Shown here piece after piece: positions 49,705 to 60,100 of a stretch of 64,000 nt of DNA (its first letter is position 1; every line of letters starts with the position of its first letter). The stretch covers positions 1,178,001-1,242,000 of the forward strand of contig NZ_LT629960.1 of NCBI RefSeq assembly GCF_900104605.1, given 5' to 3'. A program made the position numbers and the translations under genes. The stretch is from Tidjanibacter massiliensis. GTDB lineage: Bacteria > Bacteroidota > Bacteroidia > Bacteroidales > Rikenellaceae. Under the pieces are notes generated by a model. That model was not told where the DNA came from. It was given only the letters and a program-made list of their open reading frames with translations, and ran no database searches.

Positions 49705-52191
49705 TTATCTTTTCACGAAAGAGCCGTTCTCCGACAATCCCGGAGCCTCCAGCACCAGCGTATAGGTACCCGGCGCCAGAGCGGAGACATTCAACGTACC
49801 GTACCCCCGGCTATCCAGCGCCACCGTACCCGCAATCACCTGGCGGGCCGCCGCGTCGTACACCGTTACCTCCACTTCCGCATTCCGCACACCGGCCGCT
49901 ATACCGAGTTCGTCGCCGGCCGGATTCGGAGAGAGACGCAAACCCTCGGCAGGCGCAGCCGGTTCCGGACCGTTCAGCACGGTAACGGTCAGAACGGACT
50001 GTACCCCCTCGCCGTCGAGGTCGGTAGCCGTCACCGTCACACGGCCCGTTCCCTTGCCAACCGGGAGAAGCACCAACCGCCCCTCCCGCACCGCAGCATC
50101 GACGATATCCTCGTTGCGGTTGATAAGTGAATAGGACAACATATCCCCGTCCCCGAAATTCGGGTCGGTGAAATATTCCGACAGGTCGAAACTCAGGGCA
50201 TAGGCCTCACCGACATTCTCGAATTCGACGGGGGCGAAATCCTGCTGCGTCCGCGGTTTGCCGTTCTCGTAATCTCCGGTGGAGTGCGAAAAGGAGACCT
50301 TCTCCGACTCATGACCGAAACGGTCGATACCGGAGACTTCGAAACGGTACTCCGTATTGTACTGTCCCGTCCATATATAGGTCGCCGTCTCTGCTACGGC
50401 CGTATAGTTCCGCAGCACGACTTCGCCGGAGGTATCCGGAGCCTTGCCCTCGGTCTTGCCGATGCCCCGGCCCGTATAGGTCAGCCGGAACTCCGCTACG
50501 GGCAACCCGTTGCCGTCGGCCGGAACCGTCCATGCCAGTTCGAGCTCCCTTCCCATGGCTCTCGCAGCAGGCGCCGAAACCGTACCCGGAGCCGTACCGG
50601 CATCCTCCAGGAATATCATTCCCGCATCCGCAAGGCCGACACCGAGTTTGCCGTCGTATTTCGGCTCCACATATTCGCTGACGCTCCTGTAACTCCGCAG
50701 CAATATTTCACGGCACTCTTCGACGGTAAAACCGGGGTGGCCGACACCGTAATGAGCGACGACCAGCGCAGCGATACCCGACACATGCGGACAGGCCATC
50801 GAAGTGCCCCATTTATAACTGTAGCCTCCGTCGAGGTCGGTACTGTACACCCGGTCCGCATCGCTGTAGTTGCGGTCGTTGCCGTCAGCCCCTCCCGGAG
50901 CGAAGATGTCCACGTCGTCGCTGTAATTCGCATAGTTGGGTCGGGTATAATCGGAACACATCGCCGTCACGCAGAGCGTCCGAGGGTCGGCCGCAGGCAT
51001 GCGGGCACTGGGTGTCCCCTCGTTGCCGGCAGCAAAGACCAGCAGGCCGCCCTTCATGGGCCCCGTCTGGTTGCCGTTCTCATCGACACCCGCATTGGCG
51101 ATGAAGTAATCCAGCGCATCGGAGACATCCTGCGGCATCGCCACCCCGCTGGTGTATCCCCAGCTGTTCTGACTTATCACCGCTCCGTTATCCGCCGCAT
51201 AGGCGTAGGCATCGGGATAACTGCCCGCATTGGCACTGGTGCTGTCGAATATCGCCAGAGACATTATCCGAGCGCCGTCGCCGTTGCCCGTGCCACCGGC
51301 CACACCGCAGACACCGATGCCGTTGTTATTGACAGCCGCCACCGTACCGGCCACATGCGTACCGTGCGTACCGGGATTGATGGTACCCGAATCGAGGATG
51401 ACGTTCCATCCGTAAATATCGTCCACATACCCGTTATTGTCATCGTCCACGCCGGGCGTACCGTTCAGTTCGGCTTCATTCACCCACATGTTCCCGGCAA
51501 GGTCGGGATGGTCGTATTCCACCCCGTGGTCGGTGACGGCCACTATCACCGACGGGTCGCCGGCAGTGACTTCCCATGCTTCGAAAAGGTTGATATCCGA
51601 ACCCTCGACCCACTTGGTGCCGCTTCCGTCGTTGTTATAGTGCCACTGCTTCGGAAGTCCCGGGTCGTCGAAAGGCCCTGCCCCCGCACGCTCCGCTCTC
51701 CGCTGTGCCGGGACATACACGGCCTCTTCGGGCAGCGTATTCCCCGCATCGAACATCCGGATGGTATAGACCGGCTGCACATGCGCGACAGCGGACAGGG
51801 AGCCAAGCTCGGCCTGGGCACGCGACACGGGCAGCGTATCGTCGAACTTCACGTCGTACCAGAGATGAAGGCCGAATTTCCTACGGCGTTCGGCGAACCG
51901 TCCGCCTTCATGGAACACCCGGCGCACCTCGGTAGCTCCGAGCGAAGCGGCTATCCGGTCCAGCTCCGGGTCACCCGACTCCATGGCACCGCGCGTGAAA
52001 GTCCCCACACGCAGAGCCTGTGCGTCATCGCGCAGCTTTATCCTCACCCATCCTTTGAGTACCCCCTCATCATCGGGAGCATAGGTCTCCTGCGGTATCT
52101 GTCCGTCGGAAAGCGGAGCCTCCGGCTCCCTGACGCAGGAGAAAACGATGCCTGCCAAAAGCAGCATCAACAACAGTTTATATCCGTTCAT
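49705..52191 (-). CDS. S8 family subtilisin-like lipoprotein, array copy 1
   Basis: 828 residues. A lipoprotein signal with lipobox IVFSC (Cys19) is followed by a pro-region (about 40-145) sharing FAERRRKFGLHLWYDVKFDD with the other copies. The catalytic domain has Asp221 (VTDHGVEYDHPDL), His276 (GTHGTHVAGT), the oxyanion Asn390 (AAGNEG) and Ser464 (GTSMACPHVSG). A Fn3-like domain (about 560-650, with VPADGNGLPVAEF) and a cadherin-like domain (about 660-745) precede a C-terminal domain (about 755-828: LSPNPAGDELGIA to SFVKR) resembling type A sorting domains of type IX secretion. The peptidase loop after the active-site region reads VDENGNQTGPMKG, without the calcium-like insert of copies 2-4. 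Confidence 0.93.
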   Translation of the reverse strand: MNGYKLLLMLLLAGIVFSCVREPEAPLSDGQIPQETYAPDDEGVLKGWVRIKLRDDAQALRVGTFTRGAMESGDPELDRIAASLGATEVRRVFHEGGRFAERRRKFGLHLWYDVKFDDTLPVSRAQAELGSLSAVAHVQPVYTIRMFDAGNTLPEEAVYVPAQRRAERAGAGPFDDPGLPKQWHYNNDGSGTKWVEGSDINLFEAWEVTAGDPSVIVAVTDHGVEYDHPDLAGNMWVNEAELNGTPGVDDDNNGYVDDIYGWNVILDSGTINPGTHGTHVAGTVAAVNNNGIGVCGVAGGTGNGDGARIMSLAIFDSTSANAGSYPDAYAYAADNGAVISQNSWGYTSGVAMPQDVSDALDYFIANAGVDENGNQTGPMKGGLLVFAAGNEGTPSARMPAADPRTLCVTAMCSDYTRPNYANYSDDVDIFAPGGADGNDRNYSDADRVYSTDLDGGYSYKWGTSMACPHVSGIAALVVAHYGVGHPGFTVEECREILLRSYRSVSEYVEPKYDGKLGVGLADAGMIFLEDAGTAPGTVSAPAARAMGRELELAWTVPADGNGLPVAEFRLTYTGRGIGKTEGKAPDTSGEVVLRNYTAVAETATYIWTGQYNTEYRFEVSGIDRFGHESEKVSFSHSTGDYENGKPRTQQDFAPVEFENVGEAYALSFDLSEYFTDPNFGDGDMLSYSLINRNEDIVDAAVREGRLVLLPVGKGTGRVTVTATDLDGEGVQSVLTVTVLNGPEPAAPAEGLRLSPNPAGDELGIAAGVRNAEVEVTVYDAAARQVIAGTVALDSRGYGTLNVSALAPGTYTLVLEAPGLSENGSFVKR

Positions 52192-52372
52192 CCTTTCGTT
52201 TATTTAGGTTCTCATCACTGGTTTCGTTCATTTCCGGTACGGGGAACGGCTGCCGATACGGCAGACATTCCGTTCGGCAGACCATTGTTCTCTCCTTCCT
52301 CCGACACCCCGCAATTCCCTTCCGGAGCCGGTGCCGCAGGATGCGCAGACGCTCCGCCACGGACCCAGGGCG

Positions 52373-54886
52373 TCATCTCTTCAGGAACGTCCCTCTCCAC
52401 GTATCCGGTTCGCCGTCGCCCACAAACGTATAGATGCCGGGCGCCAGAGCGGAGACATCGAGTTCCGCCACGCCCTGCGCGTCGAAATCGAGATGGCCTC
52501 CGATAACCTTGCGGGCCGCCGCATCGTAGACGGCAAACTCCATGCTGTCGCCTGCCGCCTGGCCGAGATGGACATGCAACAGGTCGGCCACCGGATTGGG
52601 ATAGAGCGCGAATCCCTCGACGGAGGGTTCATCGGGTTTATCGGAAGGGTCGGGCCCGTTCTCGATAATTACCGTCATGGCCGACTGCGCCACCTCGCCG
52701 TCGAGGTCGGTAGCCAGCACGGTAACGTTGGCGGTACCTCTGGCCAACGGTTCAAGGACCAATACGTTCCCCTCCTCCAATGTCGTCCGCACGATATGCT
52801 CGTAACGGTTGGTAATGCTATAAGCAAGCACATCGCCGTCGGCCAGGTTGGGGTCGCTAAAATAGTCCGACAACACGAACCGCACGGAGGAGGCCGCACC
52901 CGCCTCGGCTATCTTGATATTTCCGAACCGCTCCGTTATCCGCGGCTTTTCATTCGCATAGTCTCCTGTCGTACAAGCGATGGCGACTGCATTGGAAACA
53001 TTTCCGAACCGGTCCACCGCCGACACAAGGAGCTCATATTCCGTATTGTAGCGCCCCTCTACCGTGTACAACACCCGGTCGCCCGCTTCTGCGTAATTGC
53101 TGAAGGAGAGCTCCTCGGAGACCTCCTCGCGGTCGGCGAACTTGCCGACTCCTCTTCCCGTATAGGTCACCGTAAATCCGGCCACGGCCATTCCGTTGCC
53201 GTCGGCAGGTACCAGCCACGACAGCCTCAGACCGTTCAGTACGGCCTCCGCCTCGGGTGAGGTGATTTCGCCGGGGACGCTTTCGGGATTCTCCAGAAAG
53301 ATAAGCCCTGCATCTATCAGTCCCACGCCGAGTTTACCGTCGTATTTAGCCCCTACGTACTCGCTCACCGGACGGTAGCTGCGCAAAAGCCGCTCCTTGA
53401 GCTGCTCCGCCGTAAAATCCGAGTGTCCTACCCCATAATGCGACACTATCAGCGCAGCCACGCCCGAAACGTGCGGACAAGCCATCGAGGTACCGCTCAT
53501 GTAGACATAGCCGCCGCCGAAATCGGTACTGTATACCTGACACTCCCGCGGATAGCTCGTGTCGTTGCCGTCGGCTCCGCCCGGAGCATAGATATCCGCC
53601 ATGACACCGTAGTTAGAGTACCCCGCCTTGGTATAATCCGGTCCCATAGCCGTCACCGCCACGGTGCGCGGGTCGGCAGCGGGCTGCTGTATAGCCGAAG
53701 AGTCGTTGTTCCCTCCGGCGAATATCAGGATACCGCCCGCCATCGGACCGGTCTGTACATCGTTTACGCCGTCGCCGTCCGTATCGTCCATACCGGCATT
53801 CTCGATAAAGTAATCGAACGCATCGGACATATCCTGAGGCAAAACAGCCATATTATTGTACACCCAACTGTTCTGGGATATGACCGCACCGTTGTCCGCG
53901 GCATAAAGATACGCTTCGGCACCCTTGCCCGACTCCACGGTATCGAATACCTGGCACGACATGAGCCGGACGCCGTCTCCCTCGCCCGTACCGCCGGCCA
54001 CACCGCAGACGCCGATGCCGTTGTTATTGACGGCACCAACCGTTCCCGCCACATGCGTTCCGTGGCTGTTGGGGGCTATCTCTCCGCTTTCGCGCATGGT
54101 ATTCCATCCGTAAATATCGTCCACATACCCGTTGCCGTCGTCATCCACACCCGGCATACCGTTCAGTTCCGCCTCGTTCACCCACATGTTGGCCGCCAGG
54201 TCGGGATGGTCCCACTGCACGCCGCCGTCCATGATAGCCACAATTACGGCCGGGTCTCCCGCCGTGGTCTTCCACGCCTCGAACAGGTCGATATCGGCAC
54301 CCTCTACGGCACGTCTGATGGAACCTTCGTTGTTGTAATGCCACTGCTGCGGCAGCCCCGGGTCGTCGAACGGCTCGTCCGAAGGCCGTGCCGCACCGAT
54401 TGCCGCAGGTCTGTACACCATCTCCCCCGGAATACCGCGCCCATTGTCCAGCGGCACTATCCGATAGATGGGCTGGACATGCGCTACGCCGGGAAGCGAC
54501 GAGATGCCGTCCTGGGCACGAGACACGGGCACATCCTCATCGAAACGGATGTCGTACCACAAATGAAACCCATACCTGCGGCGGCGTTCGGCAAACCGGC
54601 CGCCGTCGCTGAAACTGCGCCGTATTTCGGTGGCACCAAGCGCAGCGGCGGCCCGGTCCAGTTCCGGATTGCCCGAATCGGCCTCACCGCGCGTAAACAC
54701 CCCCACCTTGAGCGGTGCCGCATCCTCCTGCAGCTTTATCCTTATCCAGCCGCTGACAACCGACCCGTCGTCGGCCACTGCTTCCGGTTCCCGGCCGGGA
54801 CAGATTCCGGAGTCCGTCGCAGGCTCCCTGACACACGACAATGCGGCCAACGAAACCACTCCCAAAAACAAATATTTATAATTCAT
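52373..54886 (-). CDS. S8 family subtilisin-like lipoprotein, array copy 2
   Basis: 837 residues from ATG 54886 (MNYKYLFLGVVSLAALSC, lipobox Cys18); longer open frame upstream is ignored because it lacks a signal. Pro-region with FAERRRRYGFHLWYDIRFDE. Triad: Asp in IMDGGVQWDHPDL, His in NSHGTHVAGT, Ser in GTSMACPHVSG. It carries an insert MDDTDGDGVNDVQTGPM (DxDxDG-like, possibly Ca-binding) missing from copies 1 and 5. Fn3-like domain (VPADGNGMAVAGFTVTYTGRG), cadherin-like repeat, then C-terminal sorting-like domain ending FLKR. It lies 136 bases after copy 3 on the same strand, with a hairpin (54955-54991) between them. Confidence 0.93.
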   Translation of the reverse strand: MNYKYLFLGVVSLAALSCVREPATDSGICPGREPEAVADDGSVVSGWIRIKLQEDAAPLKVGVFTRGEADSGNPELDRAAAALGATEIRRSFSDGGRFAERRRRYGFHLWYDIRFDEDVPVSRAQDGISSLPGVAHVQPIYRIVPLDNGRGIPGEMVYRPAAIGAARPSDEPFDDPGLPQQWHYNNEGSIRRAVEGADIDLFEAWKTTAGDPAVIVAIMDGGVQWDHPDLAANMWVNEAELNGMPGVDDDGNGYVDDIYGWNTMRESGEIAPNSHGTHVAGTVGAVNNNGIGVCGVAGGTGEGDGVRLMSCQVFDTVESGKGAEAYLYAADNGAVISQNSWVYNNMAVLPQDMSDAFDYFIENAGMDDTDGDGVNDVQTGPMAGGILIFAGGNNDSSAIQQPAADPRTVAVTAMGPDYTKAGYSNYGVMADIYAPGGADGNDTSYPRECQVYSTDFGGGYVYMSGTSMACPHVSGVAALIVSHYGVGHSDFTAEQLKERLLRSYRPVSEYVGAKYDGKLGVGLIDAGLIFLENPESVPGEITSPEAEAVLNGLRLSWLVPADGNGMAVAGFTVTYTGRGVGKFADREEVSEELSFSNYAEAGDRVLYTVEGRYNTEYELLVSAVDRFGNVSNAVAIACTTGDYANEKPRITERFGNIKIAEAGAASSVRFVLSDYFSDPNLADGDVLAYSITNRYEHIVRTTLEEGNVLVLEPLARGTANVTVLATDLDGEVAQSAMTVIIENGPDPSDKPDEPSVEGFALYPNPVADLLHVHLGQAAGDSMEFAVYDAAARKVIGGHLDFDAQGVAELDVSALAPGIYTFVGDGEPDTWRGTFLKR

Positions 54887-54954
54887 CGCAATGCAAAACT
54901 TTAATCCGCTCTTTCGAATCCCGGCCGCTATACCGGCCGGACATTCCCATCGCA

Positions 54955-54991
54955 ATACAGGTTCCGTGGCACACCGCCAAGGAACCTGTAT
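54955..54991 (-). repeat. Inverted repeat between array copies 3 and 2
   Basis: ATACAGGTTCC / GGAACCTGTAT perfect 11-bp arms with an inner TGGC/GCCA pairing; no T run follows on the minus strand, so it is not a typical terminator. It may be an mRNA-stability or processing hairpin between co-transcribed genes. A second short palindrome (CCGGCC/GGCCGG, 54921-54940) lies next to it. Confidence 0.5.
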
Positions 54992-55022
54992 CGCATAACT
55001 CATTCATACATATCGGCTGCCG

Positions 55023-57503
55023 TCACCTCTTCACGAACGATGCCTTGAGCGTCTGATTCCCGTGTACGACAGCGAGCGTATAGGCGCCGGGACTCCATGC
55101 CGCAGCATCCACACTACCTGCACCGTTCGTATCCAACGTCACGCCGCCGCCGTAAATCTTTCTCGCCGCAGCATCATAAACCGTTACATCCACCGTTGCT
55201 CCGGACGCCTCCGAAAGCGAGAATCCGAGTGCATCGCCCACGGGGTTCTCCGTTACGGTCAGGGCGGATACGGCCTGGCCCGGTGCAGGTCCGCTGGTTA
55301 CCGACACCCGGAACTTCAGCTCGGCGGACGCTCCCGCCAGGTCGGTAGCCGTCACGGTGATGTTGGCCGACCCCTTTGCCTTGGGCGTCAGAGTCAGGAT
55401 GTCCTCGGCTACGGACACGGCAACCACGGCTTCATTGCTGCTGCTTGCCGTATAGGCCAGCACGTCGCCGTCGGAAAGGTTGCGGTCGGTGAAGTAATCC
55501 GAAAGCGTATATTGTCTGATATTCTCCTCGCCCGGAGCCGCGATATTGCTGTCGCCGATTTTCTCCATGACCGTAGGAGCCACGTTTTCGAACGTACCGA
55601 GCGTCACGGAGAGCTCTTTGGCTTCGGTCGTCCTGTTTCCCCAGCGGTCTTCGGTCTGGATACTGATATCATAAGCGGTATTGTACTTTCCGTCCAACGC
55701 ATAGGTCACCTCGGTACCCACATTGTAGAGGTTCCTTATCTCCTGCTCGACGGGTTCCTCACCTTCGGCACCGTAAGTTACCCAATAGGTAGCCACCGCC
55801 GCTCCGTTACCGTCGGCCGGCACCGTCCACGTCAGGTTTATCTTATTGAGTTCCGAAGAGACCTCCGCATCGTCCACATTGGCCGGTACCGTACCGGGGT
55901 CGTCCATCAGAGCGGCTGCGGCATCGAGCAGTCCGACGCCTATGTCACCGAGCTGGTCGTCGGGAATCAGGCCGCCCATCGGTCGGTAACCGTTCAGCAG
56001 ACGTTTCTTGCACTCCTCCGCCGTAAAGCCCTCGCCGCCGAAGTGCGACACTATCAGTGCAGCCACACCCGAAACGTGCGGGCAGGCCATCGAGGTTCCC
56101 CACAGATGCGAATAGCCGACCTCTCCGGTGTAGGAGTCCTTGTACGTACTGAGCACATTCCCCTTTCCGCCCTGCGAACCGGCACCGCCCGGGGCAAGGA
56201 TGTCTATCTCCGGACCGCAGCTCGAATAGGAACCCTTCTCATAGTTCGGACCCGATGCGGCCACCGCTATCACCTTGTCGCTCGCAGCGGGCAGAAGCGT
56301 CGGACCGCCTGCATTGCCGGCTGCGAAGATGATGATTCCGCCCGCCATCGGGCCGGTCTGTACATCGTTCACGCCGTCGCCGTCCGTATCGTCCATACCG
56401 GCATTCTCATTGAAATAGGTAAAAGCCTGTTCGTAGGAGTACGGAAGTTTGCCCGTCACGCCGAGTGTCCAACTGTTCTGCGAAATCACTGCCCCATTAT
56501 CGGCGGCATACGCATACGTTTCAGGGGCACGTTCCGAAAACTGCGACGAACCGCCGGCCACAGGCTGATACAGTATCTGAAGACTCATTATCCGCACGCC
56601 GTCCTCCTCACCGGTTCCGCCGGCCACGCCGCAGACACCGATGCCGTTGTTGTTTACCGCGCTGATAGTACCCGCTACATGGGTACCGTGTCCTTCGGGA
56701 ATGATATCCGGGGAATTGTTTATATAATTCCACCCGTGAATATCGTCTTTATAGCCGTTGCCGTCGTCATCGACACCTTCCGCACCGTTCATCTCGGCCT
56801 CGTTCACCCAGATATGGGCCGCCAAATCTTCATGGTCGAGCACGATTCCCTGGTCATGCACAGACACGATGACGTTCGGTTTGCCGGTCTCGACCTTCCA
56901 TGCCTCGAACAGGTTGATGTCGGCACCGGCTGTAAATCCGTTCTCCCCCTCGTTGTTGTAATGCCACTGCTGGGAGAGCATCGGGTCGTTGAACGGCATC
57001 TCAGTGCGCGTAACCGCTACCGAAGGAGTATAGATGACATTGTCGGGCACATAGACCGCATCGGCATCCGTACTCTTGATGACATAGACGGGTTCGATAT
57101 ACTCCACTCCGTCGATGGTCGCAAACCTGTCTGCAGCACGCGACACGGGTACACTTTCATCGAAACGCACGTCGTACCACAGATGCAGGCCGTACCGGCG
57201 GCGGCGCTCCGCGAACCGGCCGCCGTCGCTGAATACGCGCCGCACCTCGGTAGCACCCAGTTCGGCCGCGATACGGTCCATATCCTCATTTCCGGACTCC
57301 ATGGCACCGCGGGTGAACACCCCCGCACGCAGCGGAGCGGCATCCTCCTTGATTTTTATCCTTATCCACCCGTCGCGCACTTCGCCTGCCCCCATCTCGG
57401 TTTTGGCCTCCGGTTTGGTTTCTTCCGTAAAGGAAGCCTCCTTGGTACAGGAAGCCGCCGCAAGGGCACATACGGACATCAATAAATATTGTACTTTTTT
57501 CAT
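55023..57503 (-). CDS. S8 family subtilisin-like lipoprotein, array copy 3
   Basis: 826 residues, lipobox ALAAASC. The pro-region has FAERRRRYGLHLWYDVRFDE. Triad: Asp in VHDQGIVLDHEDL, His in EGHGTHVAGT, Ser in GTSMACPHVSG; it also carries the DDTDGDGVNDVQTGPM insert. Differences from the other copies include the linker after the pro-region (YVPDNVIYTPSVAVTRTEMP) and a divergent Fn3-like domain lacking the TYTGRG segment. The C-terminal domain ends SFVKR. It lies 105 bases downstream of copy 4. Confidence 0.92.
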   Translation of the reverse strand: MKKVQYLLMSVCALAAASCTKEASFTEETKPEAKTEMGAGEVRDGWIRIKIKEDAAPLRAGVFTRGAMESGNEDMDRIAAELGATEVRRVFSDGGRFAERRRRYGLHLWYDVRFDESVPVSRAADRFATIDGVEYIEPVYVIKSTDADAVYVPDNVIYTPSVAVTRTEMPFNDPMLSQQWHYNNEGENGFTAGADINLFEAWKVETGKPNVIVSVHDQGIVLDHEDLAAHIWVNEAEMNGAEGVDDDGNGYKDDIHGWNYINNSPDIIPEGHGTHVAGTISAVNNNGIGVCGVAGGTGEEDGVRIMSLQILYQPVAGGSSQFSERAPETYAYAADNGAVISQNSWTLGVTGKLPYSYEQAFTYFNENAGMDDTDGDGVNDVQTGPMAGGIIIFAAGNAGGPTLLPAASDKVIAVAASGPNYEKGSYSSCGPEIDILAPGGAGSQGGKGNVLSTYKDSYTGEVGYSHLWGTSMACPHVSGVAALIVSHFGGEGFTAEECKKRLLNGYRPMGGLIPDDQLGDIGVGLLDAAAALMDDPGTVPANVDDAEVSSELNKINLTWTVPADGNGAAVATYWVTYGAEGEEPVEQEIRNLYNVGTEVTYALDGKYNTAYDISIQTEDRWGNRTTEAKELSVTLGTFENVAPTVMEKIGDSNIAAPGEENIRQYTLSDYFTDRNLSDGDVLAYTASSSNEAVVAVSVAEDILTLTPKAKGSANITVTATDLAGASAELKFRVSVTSGPAPGQAVSALTVTENPVGDALGFSLSEASGATVDVTVYDAAARKIYGGGVTLDTNGAGSVDAAAWSPGAYTLAVVHGNQTLKASFVKR

Positions 57504-57608
57504 CCTTGTTATTATGTATTAAATGTTTGTTCCGTCTCCTCAGGCGGACATCCCGCCCTTCCGCTCCGGTGTCCGAACCCGCCGGGCACCATTCGGTTCC
57601 ATCGACCG

Positions 57609-60065
57609 CTACCGTTTCACAAAAGTACCGCGCACCGTCCGTCCGCCACCTTCCGCAACAAGCGAATAGGCTCCCGGACTAAGACGGCTGACATCGAGCT
57701 CCACACCGCCGCCGACTATCTCTTCCCTGGCCTCCATCACCAGCCGGGCAGCACCGTCATAAATGCGTACGGCCGCTTCGCCCTCCGTGTCACCCAACCG
57801 GACATTCAGCCTGTCAGCCACCGGATTGGGACTTATTGCAACCGCCCCGTCATCGCCCGAGGGGCCCGTACCTCCGGCTACCGTAGCATATATCGAGAAA
57901 CCCACCGTCGCCCCGGCAAGGTCGGATGCCGTCACTGTCACCAGGCTCGTTCCTTTGGCACGCGGAATCAGCCTCAGCACCTCCCCTGCCACCTCTGTGG
58001 CGACGATATCCTCGTTCACGCTCGTCGCCGAATAGGAGAGCTCGTCGCCGTATTCAAGGTCGGGGTCGGTAAAATAAGGAGTGAGCGTTATGCTCACGAT
58101 ACTCGTCTCCGCCGTATCGGGCATGGATACATCCGCCATCCTTTCGGAAGTCCTCTCCGGCGGACGATTCTCGAAATTGCCTATGGATACCGAACCGGAC
58201 ACCGCCTCCGAACTGTTTCCGAACCGGTCTATAGAACGAACGTTTATTTCGTAATCGGTATTGTACAGCCCTTCGAAGGTGTACACCATGGTCTGCCCCA
58301 CGTCGTAACGGTTCGCAACGGTTCCGCCACCCGGCGTGCCGCCCCCTTCTTTCGGGGCATACTCCACGACAAACTGCGCGACGGCATTCCCGTTGCCGTC
58401 GGCAGGCACGCGCCACGGCACGCTCACCGTATTGCCCGACACCTGCATGGAACCGAATTCCACGACACCCGGCTGCGACTGGGGGTCCGTCACGAATGCG
58501 GCCCCCGCATCGAGCAGTCCCACGCCCAGTACGCCGAGTTCCGCATCGTCGTCGGCAAGACCGCCGACAGGACGGTATGCCCGCAGCAGTATCTCACGGC
58601 ACTGCTCGGCCGTAAACCCTTCCTGTCCGTATTCCGCGATTATGAGGGCTGCCACGCCCGATACATGCGGACACGCCATCGACGTACCGTACATGGCGGC
58701 ATAATCGTTATCGGCAACCGTACTCCACACCCGGCGTTTCGAATTGGCGGCCTTCACGCCGCCCGGCGCCATGATATCGGCTTCCGCTCCCCGGTTGGAA
58801 TAGGCTTCCAGCTTGAAAGTCGCCCCCATTGCCGTGACGGCCACACACCTCGCATCGGCCGCAGGATACTCTATTCTCCCGCCGGAATTGCCCGCCGCAC
58901 AGATGATGATACCTCCCTTCATGGGGCCGGTCTGACGGTCATTCACCCCGTCGCCGTCGCTGTCGTCCATTCCCGCATTTTCGATGAAATAGTCGAAAGC
59001 TTCGTCGTAGGCTCTCGGAAGCGACGACAGCCGGGTCCACGTCCAACTGTTCTGCGAAATCACGGCCCCGTTATCGGCGGCATACACGAAACACTCCGCA
59101 TTCGTATCGCCTACGGATTCGTCGCCCTCGAATATCTGCATCGACATGATGCGGGCTCCGTCGCCATTGCCCGTACCGCCGGCCACGCCGCAGACGCCTA
59201 TGCCGTTGTTATTGACTGCCGCCACCGTACCGGCTACATGCGTACCGTGGTCTTCCGGAACTATCGTTCCGCTGTCCCGGACAAAATTCCATCCGTATAT
59301 GTCATCCACATAGCCGTTTCCGTCGTCATCCACACCTTCCGTTCCGTTCAGTTCGGCCTCGTTCACCCACATGTTGGCAGCCAGGTCTTCATGGTCGAAC
59401 TGCACGCCGGAATCCGTCACGGCGACTATCACGGCCGGACTGCCCGCGGTGGTTTTCCACCCTTCAAACAGATTCATGTCGGCACCGGCTTCCGTCCCGC
59501 TGATGGTACCGTCGTTATAATAATGCCACTGCTGGGAGAGCATCGGGTCGTCGAAAGGCCACTGTCCCTCCTCTGCCGCCGGCACGGGCGGCTCGTACAG
59601 CGCTTCGGCAGGAATCGCGGCAGCGTCAAGGCGCTGTATCCGGTACACCGGTTCCGCATAAGCCACTCCCGGAAGCGCAGCAAATTCAGCCCCGGCCCGC
59701 GATACGGGAATCTCCTCGTCGAAACGTATATCGTACCACAAATGCAGACCGTACCGGCGGCGCCTCTCGGCAAAACGGCCTCCGTCGCGGAAAACGCGCC
59801 GCACCTCGGTAGCACCGAGCGCAGCCGCCACCTCATCGATATCTCCGTCGCCCGTCGCAGCTTCGCCGCGTGTAAACTGCCCAGTCCGGAGCGCTTCGGG
59901 ACCCTCTTCCGAAAGCTTTATCCGTATCCAGCCCCTGATTACCTCATCGCCGTCGGCATATATCCGGTCGCCGTCTTCCGGCTCCACACCGACTGTAAAA
60001 CTCTCCTTCGCACAGGAAATCAGCAATCCCGCACAAAGCCCTGCCAACCAATACCTGTATTTCAT
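57609..60065 (-). CDS. S8 family subtilisin-like lipoprotein, array copy 4
   Basis: 818 residues, lipobox GLLISC. Pro-region with FAERRRRYGLHLWYDIRFDE. Triad: Asp in VTDSGVQFDHEDL, His in EDHGTHVAGT, Ser in GTSMACPHVSG; it carries MDDSDGDGVNDRQTGPM. The C-terminal domain (SPNPVADRLNVRL to GTFVKR) is sorting-domain-like. Start codon and stop of copy 5 are separated by 35 bases, so copies 5 and 4 are almost certainly one transcript. Confidence 0.92.
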   Translation of the reverse strand: MKYRYWLAGLCAGLLISCAKESFTVGVEPEDGDRIYADGDEVIRGWIRIKLSEEGPEALRTGQFTRGEAATGDGDIDEVAAALGATEVRRVFRDGGRFAERRRRYGLHLWYDIRFDEEIPVSRAGAEFAALPGVAYAEPVYRIQRLDAAAIPAEALYEPPVPAAEEGQWPFDDPMLSQQWHYYNDGTISGTEAGADMNLFEGWKTTAGSPAVIVAVTDSGVQFDHEDLAANMWVNEAELNGTEGVDDDGNGYVDDIYGWNFVRDSGTIVPEDHGTHVAGTVAAVNNNGIGVCGVAGGTGNGDGARIMSMQIFEGDESVGDTNAECFVYAADNGAVISQNSWTWTRLSSLPRAYDEAFDYFIENAGMDDSDGDGVNDRQTGPMKGGIIICAAGNSGGRIEYPAADARCVAVTAMGATFKLEAYSNRGAEADIMAPGGVKAANSKRRVWSTVADNDYAAMYGTSMACPHVSGVAALIIAEYGQEGFTAEQCREILLRAYRPVGGLADDDAELGVLGVGLLDAGAAFVTDPQSQPGVVEFGSMQVSGNTVSVPWRVPADGNGNAVAQFVVEYAPKEGGGTPGGGTVANRYDVGQTMVYTFEGLYNTDYEINVRSIDRFGNSSEAVSGSVSIGNFENRPPERTSERMADVSMPDTAETSIVSITLTPYFTDPDLEYGDELSYSATSVNEDIVATEVAGEVLRLIPRAKGTSLVTVTASDLAGATVGFSIYATVAGGTGPSGDDGAVAISPNPVADRLNVRLGDTEGEAAVRIYDGAARLVMEAREEIVGGGVELDVSRLSPGAYSLVAEGGGRTVRGTFVKR

Positions 60066-60100
60066 ACATTATTCGTTCTTTCCGTTTTCTTCTGCACTAT

